Shown piece by piece: positions 8,379-15,708 of a DNA stretch of 49,404 nucleotides (positions are counted from its first letter, which is position 1; each line of letters begins with the position of its first letter). The stretch lies in the NCBI GenBank assembly GCA_945870035.1, contig CAMBQQ010000020.1, positions 1 through 49,404 of the forward strand, given 5' to 3'. Under the pieces are notes generated by a model that saw only the letters and a program-made list of their open reading frames with translations, searched no databases and was not told where the DNA came from. Both the position numbers and the translations under genes were made by a program. Source of the DNA: Rhizobium sp. Q54 (GTDB lineage: Bacteria; Pseudomonadota; Alphaproteobacteria; Rhizobiales; Xanthobacteraceae).

Positions 8379-9137
8379 ATGTCCGCTGCAACACCCGACA
8401 TCATCGTTACCGACGACGGCCCGGTCCGCATCATCCGGATGAACCGGCTCGACAAAAAGAACGCGCTGACGCTTCCCATGTACGAGGCAATGGCGGAAGC
8501 CATCGGCAATGCCGCCACCAACAGCGCCATCCGCTGCCTGATGTTTGCCGGCGGGCCGAGCGTGTATTGCGCCGGCAACGACATCGGCGATTTCATGAAG
8601 GCGGCGCAGGGCGGCGGCCTCGGCCAGCCGATCCTGAGTTTCCTCTATGCCCTGGCGCGCTGCGAAAAGCCGATCGTCGCCGCTGTCAACGGCAATGCGG
8701 TCGGCGTCGGCACCACCATGCTCATGCATTGCGATTATGTCGTCGCCGGGCACGAGGCGAAACTGTCGACGCCGTTCGTCGCGCTCGGCCTGGTGCCGGA
8801 AGCGGCCTCGAGCCTGATCGCCCCAAAGCTGATGGGACACGCCCGCGCCTTCTCGCTGTTGGTGATGGGCCAGCCGCTGAATGCGCAGGAAGCCAAGGAA
8901 GCCGGCATCGTCAACCTCGTCGTCGACGCGGCGGAGACCGACGCGCAGGCGCTCGCCGCCGCGCAGAAGATCGCCGCGTTGCCGCCGCAGGGCGTGCTGG
9001 TGTCGCGACTTTTGATGCGCGGCTCGCCCGACGAAATCGTCGCGCGCATCGACGAGGAAGCCGAAGCCTTCAAGGTGCGGTTGCGCTCGCCCGACGCCCA
9101 GGCCGCGTTCATGGCCTTCATGACGCGGAAGCGATAA
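8379..9137 (+). CDS. Crotonase-family enoyl-CoA hydratase/isomerase
   Basis: A 252-residue crotonase fold enzyme. The CoA-binding and oxyanion-hole segments are at YCAGNDIGDF (about 63-72) and AAVNGNAVGVGTTM (about 101-114). The glutamate that hydratases carry in GGGCEL is replaced here by a Thr. A Glu sits at position 141 in LGLVPEAASS, where delta3,delta2-enoyl-CoA isomerases have their single catalytic Glu. An isomerase or isomerase-like role in unsaturated fatty acid oxidation is therefore more likely than plain hydration. The ATG at 8379 was chosen over an in-frame TTG at 8370, which lies too close to the AGGA. It is divergent from the multi-barrel gene. Confidence 0.85.
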   Translation: MSAATPDIIVTDDGPVRIIRMNRLDKKNALTLPMYEAMAEAIGNAATNSAIRCLMFAGGPSVYCAGNDIGDFMKAAQGGGLGQPILSFLYALARCEKPIVAAVNGNAVGVGTTMLMHCDYVVAGHEAKLSTPFVALGLVPEAASSLIAPKLMGHARAFSLLVMGQPLNAQEAKEAGIVNLVVDAAETDAQALAAAQKIAALPPQGVLVSRLLMRGSPDEIVARIDEEAEAFKVRLRSPDAQAAFMAFMTRKR

Positions 9138-9142
9138 CCACT

Positions 9143-9223
9143 CCGTTCATTCCCGCGAAAGCGGGAAACCGGATTTTCCATAGCTAAAAAGAACTGGGTC
9201 CCCGCCTACGCGGGGACGAACGG
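9143..9223. repeat. Compound palindromic repeat (two hairpins), copy 1
   Basis: Outer arms CCGTTC and GAACGG enclose two hairpins: TTCCCGC/GCGGGAA at 9150-9167 and GTCCCCGC/GCGGGGAC at 9198-9217. The second hairpin with its flanks is identical over 27 bases to the copy at 10419-10510. It lies between convergent genes and may also act in transcript ending. Confidence 0.7.
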
Positions 9224-9228
9224 TAATG

Positions 9229-9552
9229 CTACCGCCCCATCAGGACGTTCGGATTGAAATAGCGATCCGCGGGGCTGCGCTGGTCGGACGATTGGCGGGT
9301 GCCGAATTGCAGCGTGGTGTTGCCGTTCCTGATCGTGGACCTGTCGCCGCTGTTGCCGGTCATGCGCGATTTCGTCCGGTCCGCGGGATCGGAAAAATTG
9401 GCGCCGTTGTTGCTGCCGGTCGAGGGCTGGTCGTTAAAGGTGAAAGCCTGCGCCGCGCTGCCGGCTAGGATCACGAAACCGATTCCGCCCGCTACCATGC
9501 CGGCGAACTTGCGACCGCGGCAGAATTGCAGGCCAAATTGCGAATTGGTCAT
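9229..9552 (-). CDS. Small exported protein of unknown function
   Basis: A 107-residue protein not recognised as a named family. The first 40 residues hold a positively charged stretch (CRGRKF) and a hydrophobic segment ending GSAAQAF, which looks like a signal peptide with cleavage after AQA. The mature part is short, polar and rich in Asn, Ser, Asp and Arg (for example STGSNNGANFSDP and RSTIRNGNTTLQFGTR), with no Cys and no obvious fold. The ATG at 9552 follows AAAGGGCAG; the frame extends further upstream without a better start. The product is probably periplasmic. Confidence 0.6.
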   Translation of the reverse strand: MTNSQFGLQFCRGRKFAGMVAGGIGFVILAGSAAQAFTFNDQPSTGSNNGANFSDPADRTKSRMTGNSGDRSTIRNGNTTLQFGTRQSSDQRSPADRYFNPNVLMGR

Positions 9553-9660
9553 GACTGCCCTTTCGGTCTTGCAGCGTGTCATCGAAACGCCCGCGAAGCG
9601 AAGCCTGAAAATACGGCCAGATCGGGGCTTTGGCAAACGACGTTTCGGGGCCCAAAACAA

Positions 9661-9700
9661 AACCGCCAGCCGCGCCTGTTGAGGCGCTGAGCCGGCGGTT
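9661..9700 (-). terminator. Rho-independent terminator of the first DUF465 gene
   Basis: On the minus strand AACCGCCGGCTC..GCGCC pairs with GGCGC.GGCTGGCGGTT around a six-base loop, followed by TTTTGTTTT. It lies 33 bases past the stop of the minus-strand gene at 9733-9918. Confidence 0.75.
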
Positions 9701-9732
9701 GGTCCATAATCGTTAAATTCGATGAAACGCGA

Positions 9733-9918
9733 TCAGTGAACGCTTTCGTTCTCGTTATGCCGCAGACGTTCGATTTCGTCCTTGAGCAGCAATTTACGGC
9801 GTTTGAGTTCCACAACTTCCAGATCGTCGACCGCAGGGTGCGCTTGGCAATCGTTTATTTGTTCGTTGAGTGCCCGGTGCTTTTTTTCAAGTTCCGCAAG
9901 ATGCGATTGCATCGACAT
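9733..9918 (-). CDS. DUF465 (YdcH-like) small coiled-coil protein
   Basis: A 61-residue protein of the DUF465/YdcH family. Almost the whole chain is a charged coiled coil (HLAELEKKHRALNEQINDC), followed by the family signature ELKRRKLLLKDEIERLR. Molecular role is unknown in the family. The ATG at 9918 follows GAGGAGAC; an earlier in-frame start at 9978 adds 20 residues that are not family-like. It is divergent from a second member at 10210, a paralogous pair next to purEK. Confidence 0.85.
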   Translation of the reverse strand: MSMQSHLAELEKKHRALNEQINDCQAHPAVDDLEVVELKRRKLLLKDEIERLRHNENESVH

Positions 9919-10087
9919 GCCGAATGTCTCCTCAATCTCTGGTTTGGGATGATGAAGCTGGCTCTCTGATTTTCGCACGCTCTCAAATAACGCAACACAA
10001 CAAATGTAAGTCTAGCCCAGTGGGGCTGCAAGGGCGACGGTAAGCTGAGGTTAGCGAACGATCAATAGTGGAACCGAAGTGGTTGAT

Positions 10088-10166
10088 CGGGGAGGTATTT
10101 TCCGCAGGCTTGAAGCCGCCTGTGGAAAACGCAATAATTCCGGTCGCTTGCGTCCCCGAATACCTC
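10088..10166 (+). other. Strongly structured leader or small RNA candidate
   Basis: A 12-bp hairpin, TTTTCCGCAGGC (10098-10109) with GCCTGTGGAAAA (10118-10129, one G-U pair), sits inside a longer-range pair GAGGTATT (10092-10099) with AATACCTC (10159-10166). CGGGG at 10088-10092 can instead pair with CCCCG at 10154-10158. The region lies between the divergent DUF465 genes. It could be a structured 5' leader of the downstream gene or an independent small RNA; no known RNA family was recognised. Confidence 0.35.
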
Positions 10167-10209
10167 GCAAGGTTCCCTGTGGCCGGACGGCAAGCAGCAA
10201 GCGGTGGCG

Positions 10210-10416
10210 ATGAACGACAACGAAGAAGTCGCCTTGCGTGAGCAGTTGGCGCGCCTGCAACAGGAACACCGCGACCTCGACGCCGCGATCGAAGCGCTGG
10301 TGTCGTCGCCGGGCTCCGACCTGATCCAGGTGCAGCGGCTGAAAAAACGTAAACTCGTCTTGCGCGACAAAATCCGCCAGATCGAGGACCAGATCACGCC
10401 GGATATTATTGCGTAG
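10210..10416 (+). CDS. DUF465 (YdcH-like) small coiled-coil protein, second copy
   Basis: A 68-residue DUF465 family member, paralogous to the gene at 9733-9918. Residues about 8-35 form a heptad-like helix (LREQLARLQQEHRDLDAAI), followed by the family segment VQRLKKRKLVLRDKIRQIED. Function is unknown. The ATG at 10210 is used; an in-frame GTG at 10204 adds two residues, and neither has a strong ribosome site. A long structured segment lies upstream and a compound palindromic repeat starts directly after the stop. Confidence 0.85.
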   Translation: MNDNEEVALREQLARLQQEHRDLDAAIEALVSSPGSDLIQVQRLKKRKLVLRDKIRQIEDQITPDIIA

Positions 10417-10418
10417 CT

Positions 10419-10510
10419 GTCATACCCGCGAATGCGGGTATCCAGTACCCCCTGCCTGCATTTTAAAACGAAAACCGGGATTACTGGGTCCCCGCCTACG
10501 CGGGGACGAC
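10419..10510. repeat. Compound palindromic repeat (two hairpins), copy 2
   Basis: It starts GTCAT and ends GACGAC. Hairpin one is ATACCCGC/GCGGGTAT (10422-10441); hairpin two is the GTCCCCGC/GCGGGGAC unit identical to the copy at 9143-9223. It fills the gap between two convergent genes (DUF465 and the GGDEF protein). Confidence 0.7.
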
Positions 10511-10518
10511 AACGGCGA

Positions 10519-11172
10519 TTAGCCACCCCTTCTCGCCCTCTTCCGCACATACATCGCCTTGTCGGCGGCATCGATGATGGCCGCCGCCGTCGCCTCCGGA
10601 TCGAGCGCCACCGCGCCGGCGCTGCCGCCGACGCAAAGCGTTACGCCACCGTGCTCGAAGCGCACCGCCGCGATTAGGCTTTCCACCTCGGCCGCCTTGG
10701 CGCCGGCGCGGGCGGCATCGAGATTCCACATCAGCACGCCGAATTCATCGCCGCCGAGCCGGGCCACCACGTCGGAGGCGCGCACGTTTTTGCTCAGCGC
10801 CGCGGCGACTGCCTTGAGCAGCGCATCGCCGGCGGCGTGGCCATGTCGATCGTTGACCGCCTTGAAGCCATCGAGATCAATGAACATGAGCGCGGCGCTG
10901 GTGCCGTAGCGCCGGACATAGGCCAGCGACCGCACCAGTTCGCGCTCGAAGCCGCGCCGGTTAAGAATGTCGAGCAAGGGATCGACGTCGGCGCGCGCTT
11001 CCAGCTCGGCGATCTTGCGGTTCGCCTCGCGCAGCTCTTGGCGCAGCCGCTCGACTTCGACCAGCAGCCGGTCGGCCGGCGTCACCGGCACATCGTCCAG
11101 ACTTTCGGCGTTTGGGGCGCTCAAGGGCAATCCCGTTCTTGGCTTTGCGATTCTTCCACAACCCGCGGGCAC
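10519..11172 (-). CDS. GGDEF diguanylate cyclase
   Basis: A 217-residue (maximal) protein with a coiled coil at about 33-62 and a C-terminal GGDEF domain. The active motif LGGDEFG is at about 139-145. An RASD I-site (131-134) lies five residues before it, so the enzyme should make cyclic di-GMP and be inhibited by it. The metal and substrate region FIDLDGFKAVNDRHGHAAGD is also present. There is no sensor domain and no membrane segment, so it is cytoplasmic and its input is unclear. The start is uncertain: GTG at 11172 gives the longest form, and TTG codons at 11130 and 11124 are alternatives. It is divergent from purE. Confidence 0.87.
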   Translation of the reverse strand: MPAGCGRIAKPRTGLPLSAPNAESLDDVPVTPADRLLVEVERLRQELREANRKIAELEARADVDPLLDILNRRGFERELVRSLAYVRRYGTSAALMFIDLDGFKAVNDRHGHAAGDALLKAVAAALSKNVRASDVVARLGGDEFGVLMWNLDAARAGAKAAEVESLIAAVRFEHGGVTLCVGGSAGAVALDPEATAAAIIDAADKAMYVRKRARRGG

Positions 11173-11270
11173 TATAGCGCTTTCTACACGGGCATTTCAC
11201 CTTGCCAGCGGGGGTTCCAGACCTATAATCCGCCGCTTCCTTCCGCCGGGGCGGCGGACTTTGTTTGATG

Positions 11271-11320
11271 GCGCATGATCTTCTCCGAAAACCGGTCCCC
11301 ACTTTTCGGGATCATGCGCG
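11271..11320. repeat. Dispersed palindromic repeat, family B, copy 1
   Basis: A 50-base unit starting GCGCATGATC and ending GATCATGCGC, with an inner CCGAAAA...TTTTCGG pairing, ahead of purE. A near-identical copy lies at 19437-19482. Repeats of this form are common in Rhizobiales genomes. It lies just upstream of the purE ribosome site, so it would be in the 5' leader. Confidence 0.8.
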
Positions 11321-11336
11321 TTTGGGGGCACTATCA

Positions 11337-11819
11337 ATGGCAAAGCCGGTCGCAATCATCATGGGCAGTCAATCCGACTGGGCCACGATGAAGCACACCT
11401 CCGAGACGCTCGACGCGCTCAAGATCGGCTATGAGGCGCTGATCGTCTCGGCGCATCGCACGCCGAAGCGGCTGTACGACTTCGCCCATGGCGCGCGCGA
11501 CAAGGGCTTCAAGGTGGTGATCGCCGGCGCCGGCGGCGCGGCGCATTTGCCGGGCATGGCGGCGTCGATGACCAGCCTGCCGGTGCTCGGCGTGCCGATG
11601 AACACGCATGCGCTGGAGGGCAAGGATTCGCTGTTGTCGATCCTGCAAATGCCGGGCGGCATCCCGGTCGGCACGCTCGCCATCGGCAAAGCCGGCGCAA
11701 TCAACGCGGCGCTGCTCGCCGCCGCGATTTTGGCGCTGTCGGACAAAGTGGTTGCGAAGCGTCTCGATGCTTGGCGCGCCCGGCAGACCAAATCGGTCGC
11801 CAAGAAGCCGAAAGACTGA
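11337..11819 (+). CDS. purE: N5-carboxyaminoimidazole ribonucleotide mutase, PurE
   Basis: A 160-residue class I PurE. It converts N5-CAIR to CAIR in purine synthesis, using the product of PurK. The nucleotide and CO2-pocket segments IIMGSQSDW (8-16), SAHRTPKRL and [13 protein letters not shown] are intact, as is [12 protein letters not shown]. The ATG at 11337 follows GGGGG. The frame is open through the upstream repeat to 11265, but that extension is repeat DNA. The gene is followed after 2 bases by purK, so the two are co-translated. Confidence 0.96.
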   Translation: MAKPVAIIMGSQSDWATMKHTSETLDALKIGYEALIVSAHRTPKRLYDFAHGARDKGFKVVIAGAGGAAHLPGMAASMTSLPVLGVPMNTHALEGKDSLLSILQMPGGIPVGTLAIGKAGAINAALLAAAILALSDKVVAKRLDAWRARQTKSVAKKPKD

Positions 11820-11821
11820 AT

Positions 11822-12898
11822 TTGCTGAAACCCGGCTCAACGATCGGTATTCTCGGCGGCGGCCAACTCGGCCGCATGCTGGCGCTCGCGGCGGCACGGC
11901 TCGGCCTGCATTGCCATATCTATTCGCCGGAAAAGGACTCCGGCGCCTTTGAAGTGGCGAACGCTTCGACCTGCGCATCTTACGACGACGAAGCGGCGCT
12001 GGCGAAATTCGCCGCGTCTGTCGATGTCATCACCTATGAGTTCGAAAATATTCCGGCCAAGACCGCGGCTTTTTTGGCCAAGCGCAAGCCGGTTTTTCCC
12101 GATCCGCATGTGCTGGAACTGACGCAAGACCGGCTGATCGAAAAGAATTTCATCGACGGCCTGAAGATCGCAGTCGCGCCTTACGCGCCGGTGCATTCGG
12201 CCTCGCAGCTGATGACCGGCATCGAGAAGGTCGGCCTGCCGGCGGTGCTCAAGACCACGACGATGGGCTATGACGGCAAGGGCCAGGTCAAGATAATGCC
12301 CGGCGACGACGCCAACGCGGCATGGCGCAAGCTGAAGAACGCGCCGTGCATTCTCGAAGGCTTCGTCGCTTTCGAGCGCGAAGTCTCGGTGATCGCGGCG
12401 CGCTCGGCCGACGGCAAGGTCGAATGCTTCGAGGTGACCGAGAACGAACACCGCGACCACATTCTGAAAATCTCGACGGTGCCGGCCAAGGTGTCGCCGG
12501 CACTGGCGACCGAGGCAAAGCGCATCGCTACGCGCATTGCCAAGGCGTTCGACTATGTCGGCGTCTTCGCGGTCGAGATGTTCGTGGTCAGGCAGGGCAA
12601 GAAACAAATCGTGCTGGTCAACGAGATCGCGCCGCGCGTTCACAACTCCGGCCACTGGACCCTCGACGGCGCGACGGTGTCGCAATTCGAACAGCACATT
12701 CGCGCGGTCGCCGGCTGGCCCTTGGCCAAGCCGCTGCGGCTCGGCCGCAAGGTCGAGATGACCAATCTGATCGGCAACGAGGTCAACGACCTTGGCGAAT
12801 GGCTGGCGACGCCGGGCACGTCGGTACATCTTTACGGCAAGACCGATGCGCGGCCGGGCCGCAAGATGGGCCACGTCACGCGGGTCTATCCGAAGTAG
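11822..12898 (+). CDS. purK: N5-carboxyaminoimidazole ribonucleotide synthase, PurK
   Basis: An ATP-grasp enzyme that makes N5-CAIR from AIR, bicarbonate and ATP, feeding PurE. The N-terminal IGILGGGQLGRML motif, the ATP-grasp KTTTMGYDGKGQ lid and the metal-binding segment VNEIAPRVHNSGHWT are all visible. A TTG at 11822, two bases after the purE stop, gives 358 residues, close to the usual length. The frame is open further upstream inside purE (to 11771) but that part is not PurK-like. The stop overlaps the ribosome site of the following GST gene, so purE-purK-GST form one operon. Confidence 0.95.
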   Translation: MLKPGSTIGILGGGQLGRMLALAAARLGLHCHIYSPEKDSGAFEVANASTCASYDDEAALAKFAASVDVITYEFENIPAKTAAFLAKRKPVFPDPHVLELTQDRLIEKNFIDGLKIAVAPYAPVHSASQLMTGIEKVGLPAVLKTTTMGYDGKGQVKIMPGDDANAAWRKLKNAPCILEGFVAFEREVSVIAARSADGKVECFEVTENEHRDHILKISTVPAKVSPALATEAKRIATRIAKAFDYVGVFAVEMFVVRQGKKQIVLVNEIAPRVHNSGHWTLDGATVSQFEQHIRAVAGWPLAKPLRLGRKVEMTNLIGNEVNDLGEWLATPGTSVHLYGKTDARPGRKMGHVTRVYPK

Positions 12899-12907
12899 GA
12901 GGAACTG

Positions 12908-13567
12908 ATGGCGCTAACGCTTTATCTGCATCCGCTGTCGTCGTTCTGCCACAAGGCGCTCATCGCGCTGTATGAGAACGACACGCCGTTCACGCCGCAT
13001 ATCGTCGATCTCGGCGATCCGATATCATTCGGAGCGTTCAAGAAGATTTGGCCGGTCGGGAAATTTCCGGTGCTGCACGACGCGGCGAGAGACCGGCTGG
13101 TGCCGGAGTCGACCAGCATTATCGAGTATCTGTCGCGGCATTATCCCGGCCGCATTAAGCTCGTGCCGGACGATGCCGAGCTGGCGGCGGCGGTGCGCGA
13201 GGCCGACCGGTTTTACGATCTCAACGTCCATGTGCCGATGCAGAAGGTCATCACCGACCGCCTCCGGCCGGAAGGCAAGAACGACACGTTCGGCGTCGAA
13301 CAGGCGCGCACGCTGCTGCAGACGGCGCTCACGCTCGCAGAGAAGAACATGGCGTCGCGGCCCTTCGCCGCCGGCGACCAGTTCACGATGGCCGACTGCG
13401 CGGCGGCGCCGACCTTGTTTTATACCGACATGGCGATCGCGCCTTTGGCCGGCGCCTATCCGCATCTCGCCGCCTATCTCGGCCGGCTCAAGGAGCAGCC
13501 GTCCTATGCCCGCGTCCTGAAGGAAGCCGAGCCGTTTCTGCACTGGGTGCCGCGCGAAAAGATGTAG
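12908..13567 (+). CDS. Glutathione S-transferase family protein
   Basis: A 219-residue cytosolic GST. The N-terminal thioredoxin-like domain starts with LYLHPLSSFCHKALIALYE, with a Ser-Ser-Phe-Cys site where the catalytic residue is expected. VGKFPVLHD carries the cis-Pro, and PESTSIIEYL the glutathione gamma-Glu contact. The C-terminal helical domain includes ADCAAAPTLFY. The ATG at 12908 follows TAGGAGGAACTG. The gene is joined to purK (stop and ribosome site overlap), although no biochemical link to purine synthesis is evident. The substrate is unknown. Confidence 0.88.
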   Translation: MALTLYLHPLSSFCHKALIALYENDTPFTPHIVDLGDPISFGAFKKIWPVGKFPVLHDAARDRLVPESTSIIEYLSRHYPGRIKLVPDDAELAAAVREADRFYDLNVHVPMQKVITDRLRPEGKNDTFGVEQARTLLQTALTLAEKNMASRPFAAGDQFTMADCAAAPTLFYTDMAIAPLAGAYPHLAAYLGRLKEQPSYARVLKEAEPFLHWVPREKM

Positions 13568-13612
13568 CTTCTTTGTGGTTCGTGCCATAGTTGCATGCCC
13601 CGGAGATGCAAC

Positions 13613-14239
13613 TTGGCCCCCTTCCCCGATCGCCTGCGCCTGCCGCTGTCTTTCGATCCCGCCCGGCTCGCCGCCGACATGGCCGCGATCGCCGGCAGCG
13701 GCTGGATCGCCCATTTCGTCACCCAGAATTATGAGGGCGACTGGAGCGTCATCCCGCTGCGCGGGCCGGCCGGCGCACGCCACCCGGTGCAGATGATCTA
13801 TTCCGACCCGACCTGTCCGGCCTACGAGGATACGCCCCTGCTGGCGGCTGCGCCTTATCTGCGGGAGGTGCTGGCGGCGCTCGCCTGCCCGCTCCAGGCG
13901 GTGCGGCTGATGCGGCTGTCGCCCGACTCGGTCATCAAGGAACATCGGGACCACGACCTATGCTTCGAGGATGGCACCGTCCGCATCCACATACCGGTGG
14001 TGACCAATGACGGCGTCGATTTCCGCCTCAACGGCGTCCGCTGCGTCATGGCGGCCGGTTCCGCCTGGTATTTGCGGCTGTCCGACCCGCATTCGGTGGC
14101 CAACCGGGGCGGCAACGACCGGGTCCATCTGGTCATCGACGCCACGGTCAATGACTGGGTGCGCGGCCTGTTCGAGCGGGCGGAGGGGGCAGAGCCGCCT
14201 CCGATTGCGAAAACCGCTGTTTTTGGCGCGTTCCAATAG
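13613..14239 (+). CDS. Aspartyl/asparaginyl beta-hydroxylase-like 2-oxoglutarate oxygenase
   Basis: A 208-residue protein of the Asp_Arg_Hydrox family, with a double-stranded beta-helix fold and Fe(II)/2-oxoglutarate dependence. The iron ligands appear in KEHRDHD (HxD) and the distal LSDPHSVAN histidine; the following NDRVHLVID strand is typical. The start is read as TTG at 13613, because CGGAG sits eight bases upstream; an ATG at 13595 has no ribosome site. The target is unknown. The gene ends 91 bases before rpsU, and a modification of a ribosomal or other protein is conceivable but unproven. Confidence 0.8.
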   Translation: MAPFPDRLRLPLSFDPARLAADMAAIAGSGWIAHFVTQNYEGDWSVIPLRGPAGARHPVQMIYSDPTCPAYEDTPLLAAAPYLREVLAALACPLQAVRLMRLSPDSVIKEHRDHDLCFEDGTVRIHIPVVTNDGVDFRLNGVRCVMAAGSAWYLRLSDPHSVANRGGNDRVHLVIDATVNDWVRGLFERAEGAEPPPIAKTAVFGAFQ

Positions 14240-14330
14240 ACTCCGCCAAACATCTCTGCTAAAGCCACCCGACTCAAAGAGCCCATTTATGGCGGCTTTT
14301 GACCGAAATTCGATCCACGAAGGAGCATGC

Positions 14331-14645
14331 GTGCAAGTTCTCGTCCGCGATAACAACGTCGACCAGGCCCTCAAGGCGCTCAAGAAGAAGATGCAGCGTG
14401 AGGGTATCTTCCGCGAAATGAAGCTTCGCGGCCATTACGAAAAGCCGTCGGAAAAGAAGGCGCGCGAAAAGGCTGAAGCCGTCCGCCGCGCCCGCAAGCT
14501 GGCGCGCAAGAAGATGCAGCGCGAAGGCCTGCTGCCGATGAAGCCGCGGATCATTCCGGGCGCAGCCGGTCCGGGTGCCGGTGGTCCGGGCGGCGCCGGT
14601 GGCCGTGGCGGCCGTGGTGGCGCCGGCGGCCCGCCGCGCTTCTAG
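14331..14645 (+). CDS. rpsU: 30S ribosomal protein S21 with Gly/Arg-rich tail
   Basis: A 104-residue S21. Residues 1-70 hold the conserved core, from [19 protein letters not shown] to [14 protein letters not shown], needed for translation initiation on the small subunit. After residue 78 there is a low-complexity tail of Gly, Ala, Pro and Arg, ending [13 protein letters not shown]; typical S21 proteins stop near 70-75 residues. GTG at 14331 is the start because AAGGAG lies six bases before it; the ATG at 14289 would add an unusual 14-residue head. A strong terminator follows. Confidence 0.95.
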   Translation: MQVLVRDNNVDQALKALKKKMQREGIFREMKLRGHYEKPSEKKAREKAEAVRRARKLARKKMQREGLLPMKPRIIPGAAGPGAGGPGGAGGRGGRGGAGGPPRF

Positions 14646-14666
14646 TCCGATTAAGGAATTCACTGC

Positions 14667-14696
14667 AAAACGCGGGTCCTTACGGGCCCGCGTTTT
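14667..14696. terminator. Bidirectional terminator between rpsU and the hydrolase gene
   Basis: AAAACGCGGGTCC (14667-14679) and GGGCCCGCGTTTT (14684-14696) form a 13-bp stem (one T-G pair) around the loop TTAC. Poly-T on one side and poly-A on the other allow it to end transcription from both convergent genes. The stop codon of the minus-strand gene lies at the loop. Confidence 0.9.
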
Positions 14697-15501
14697 TGCT
14701 TTGCGTGTCGGCGAGAAACGCGCGCACCGCCGCAAGAATGCCGGTGTCATCACCGTGAACATGATCGGTATCGGCAAAGCGCACCATGCGCTTGGGTTCA
14801 TTGGCCAACGCATAGATTTTCTCGCCGAAGCCGATCGAAATCACGCGATCCTTGGCGCCATGCATCACCAGCACCGGCGCGCGCACGCTACCGATGCGGC
14901 GGTCGGAATGGTAGCGATCGCGCAACAGCCAGCGCACCGGCAGAAAAGGAAAGGCCGCCGCCGCGACATCCACGGTCGAGGTGAAGGGCGCCTCCAGAAT
15001 AAGCCCGCCGACCGGGTGGCCCGCCGCCACCGCGACGGCGACCCCACTGCCGAGCGAAAAGCCCCATGGCACGATGCGCGCGGGCGGATAACGCGCGGCG
15101 GCAAATCGATAGACCGCCTCGCCGTCGGCGATCAGGCCGGCTTCGCTCGGGCTGCCGGTCGATCCGGCATAGCCGCGAAACGACAGCGCCACGAGCCCGG
15201 TGCCGTCCGCCACCACTTCGCGGAAGCGCGGCACGCGCCACGCCAGAACCTCGCCATTGCCATGAAAAAATAGAACGACCGGCCTGCCCGGGCGCGGCGG
15301 GACGTGCCATGCGATGACCTTTTCGCCGTCGGCAGTATCGAGGATGTGTTCTTGAGCTTGCGGAAATCCGGCCGGGGCGGGCGCCGTTCGCCCGGTCTGC
15401 GGCGCCGGATACATGATCGCACGCTGCATCAGATAGAGCGCGGCGAGCACGCCGCCATAGCCGAGCACAACGACGATCGCGAGCCATTTCAACAGGGTCA
15501 T
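14680..15501 (-). CDS. Membrane-anchored alpha/beta hydrolase (BEM46/ABHD13-like)
   Basis: A 273-residue serine hydrolase. One N-terminal membrane helix (LLKWLAIVVVLGYGGVLAAL) anchors it, and the catalytic domain follows on the periplasmic side or facing it. The nucleophile elbow is WGFSLGSG, the oxyanion strand VVLFFHGNGE, and the acid and base lie in VMHGAKDRVI and DTDHVHGDD. The fold and N-anchor match the BEM46/ABHD13 group, whose substrates are mostly unknown. Its TAA lies in the loop of the shared terminator with rpsU, so its last codons are encoded by terminator stem DNA. Confidence 0.85.
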   Translation of the reverse strand: MTLLKWLAIVVVLGYGGVLAALYLMQRAIMYPAPQTGRTAPAPAGFPQAQEHILDTADGEKVIAWHVPPRPGRPVVLFFHGNGEVLAWRVPRFREVVADGTGLVALSFRGYAGSTGSPSEAGLIADGEAVYRFAAARYPPARIVPWGFSLGSGVAVAVAAGHPVGGLILEAPFTSTVDVAAAAFPFLPVRWLLRDRYHSDRRIGSVRAPVLVMHGAKDRVISIGFGEKIYALANEPKRMVRFADTDHVHGDDTGILAAVRAFLADTQSKNAGP

Positions 15502-15708
15502 GGCTCAGCCTACCACGCCAAGTTATGGCTCAAGCGGCCCCGCCTGGGGCTCAAAATTTATCGCCGATAGCGCCGGCAGAGCGCTTCGATCCTCGTAAAC
15601 CATAGGGAAAAAAGAAGATTTCGCCGTTTCAGGCGGAACCATAGGGGCATACCCGGCTTTAATGAGATTGGGCCATAGAGTGGCTCAGGGGTGGATCCGT
15701 CGGGGATT

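Noticed and set aside
2582..9137. DMSP demethylation cluster (DmdB-like ligase, TauE, crotonase as DmdD)
   Set aside because: The crotonase has the isomerase-type active site, no DmdA or DmdC homolog is present, and the large barrel gene separates the parts.
11265..11336. Earlier PurE start at 11265
   Set aside because: The added residues are encoded by a dispersed repeat also found at 19437; the GGGGG ribosome site supports 11337.
15640..15680. EcfG-type stress promoter (GGAAC-N16-CGTT) before the HWE kinase
   Set aside because: GGAAC is present but the -10 position reads GCTT rather than CGTT.
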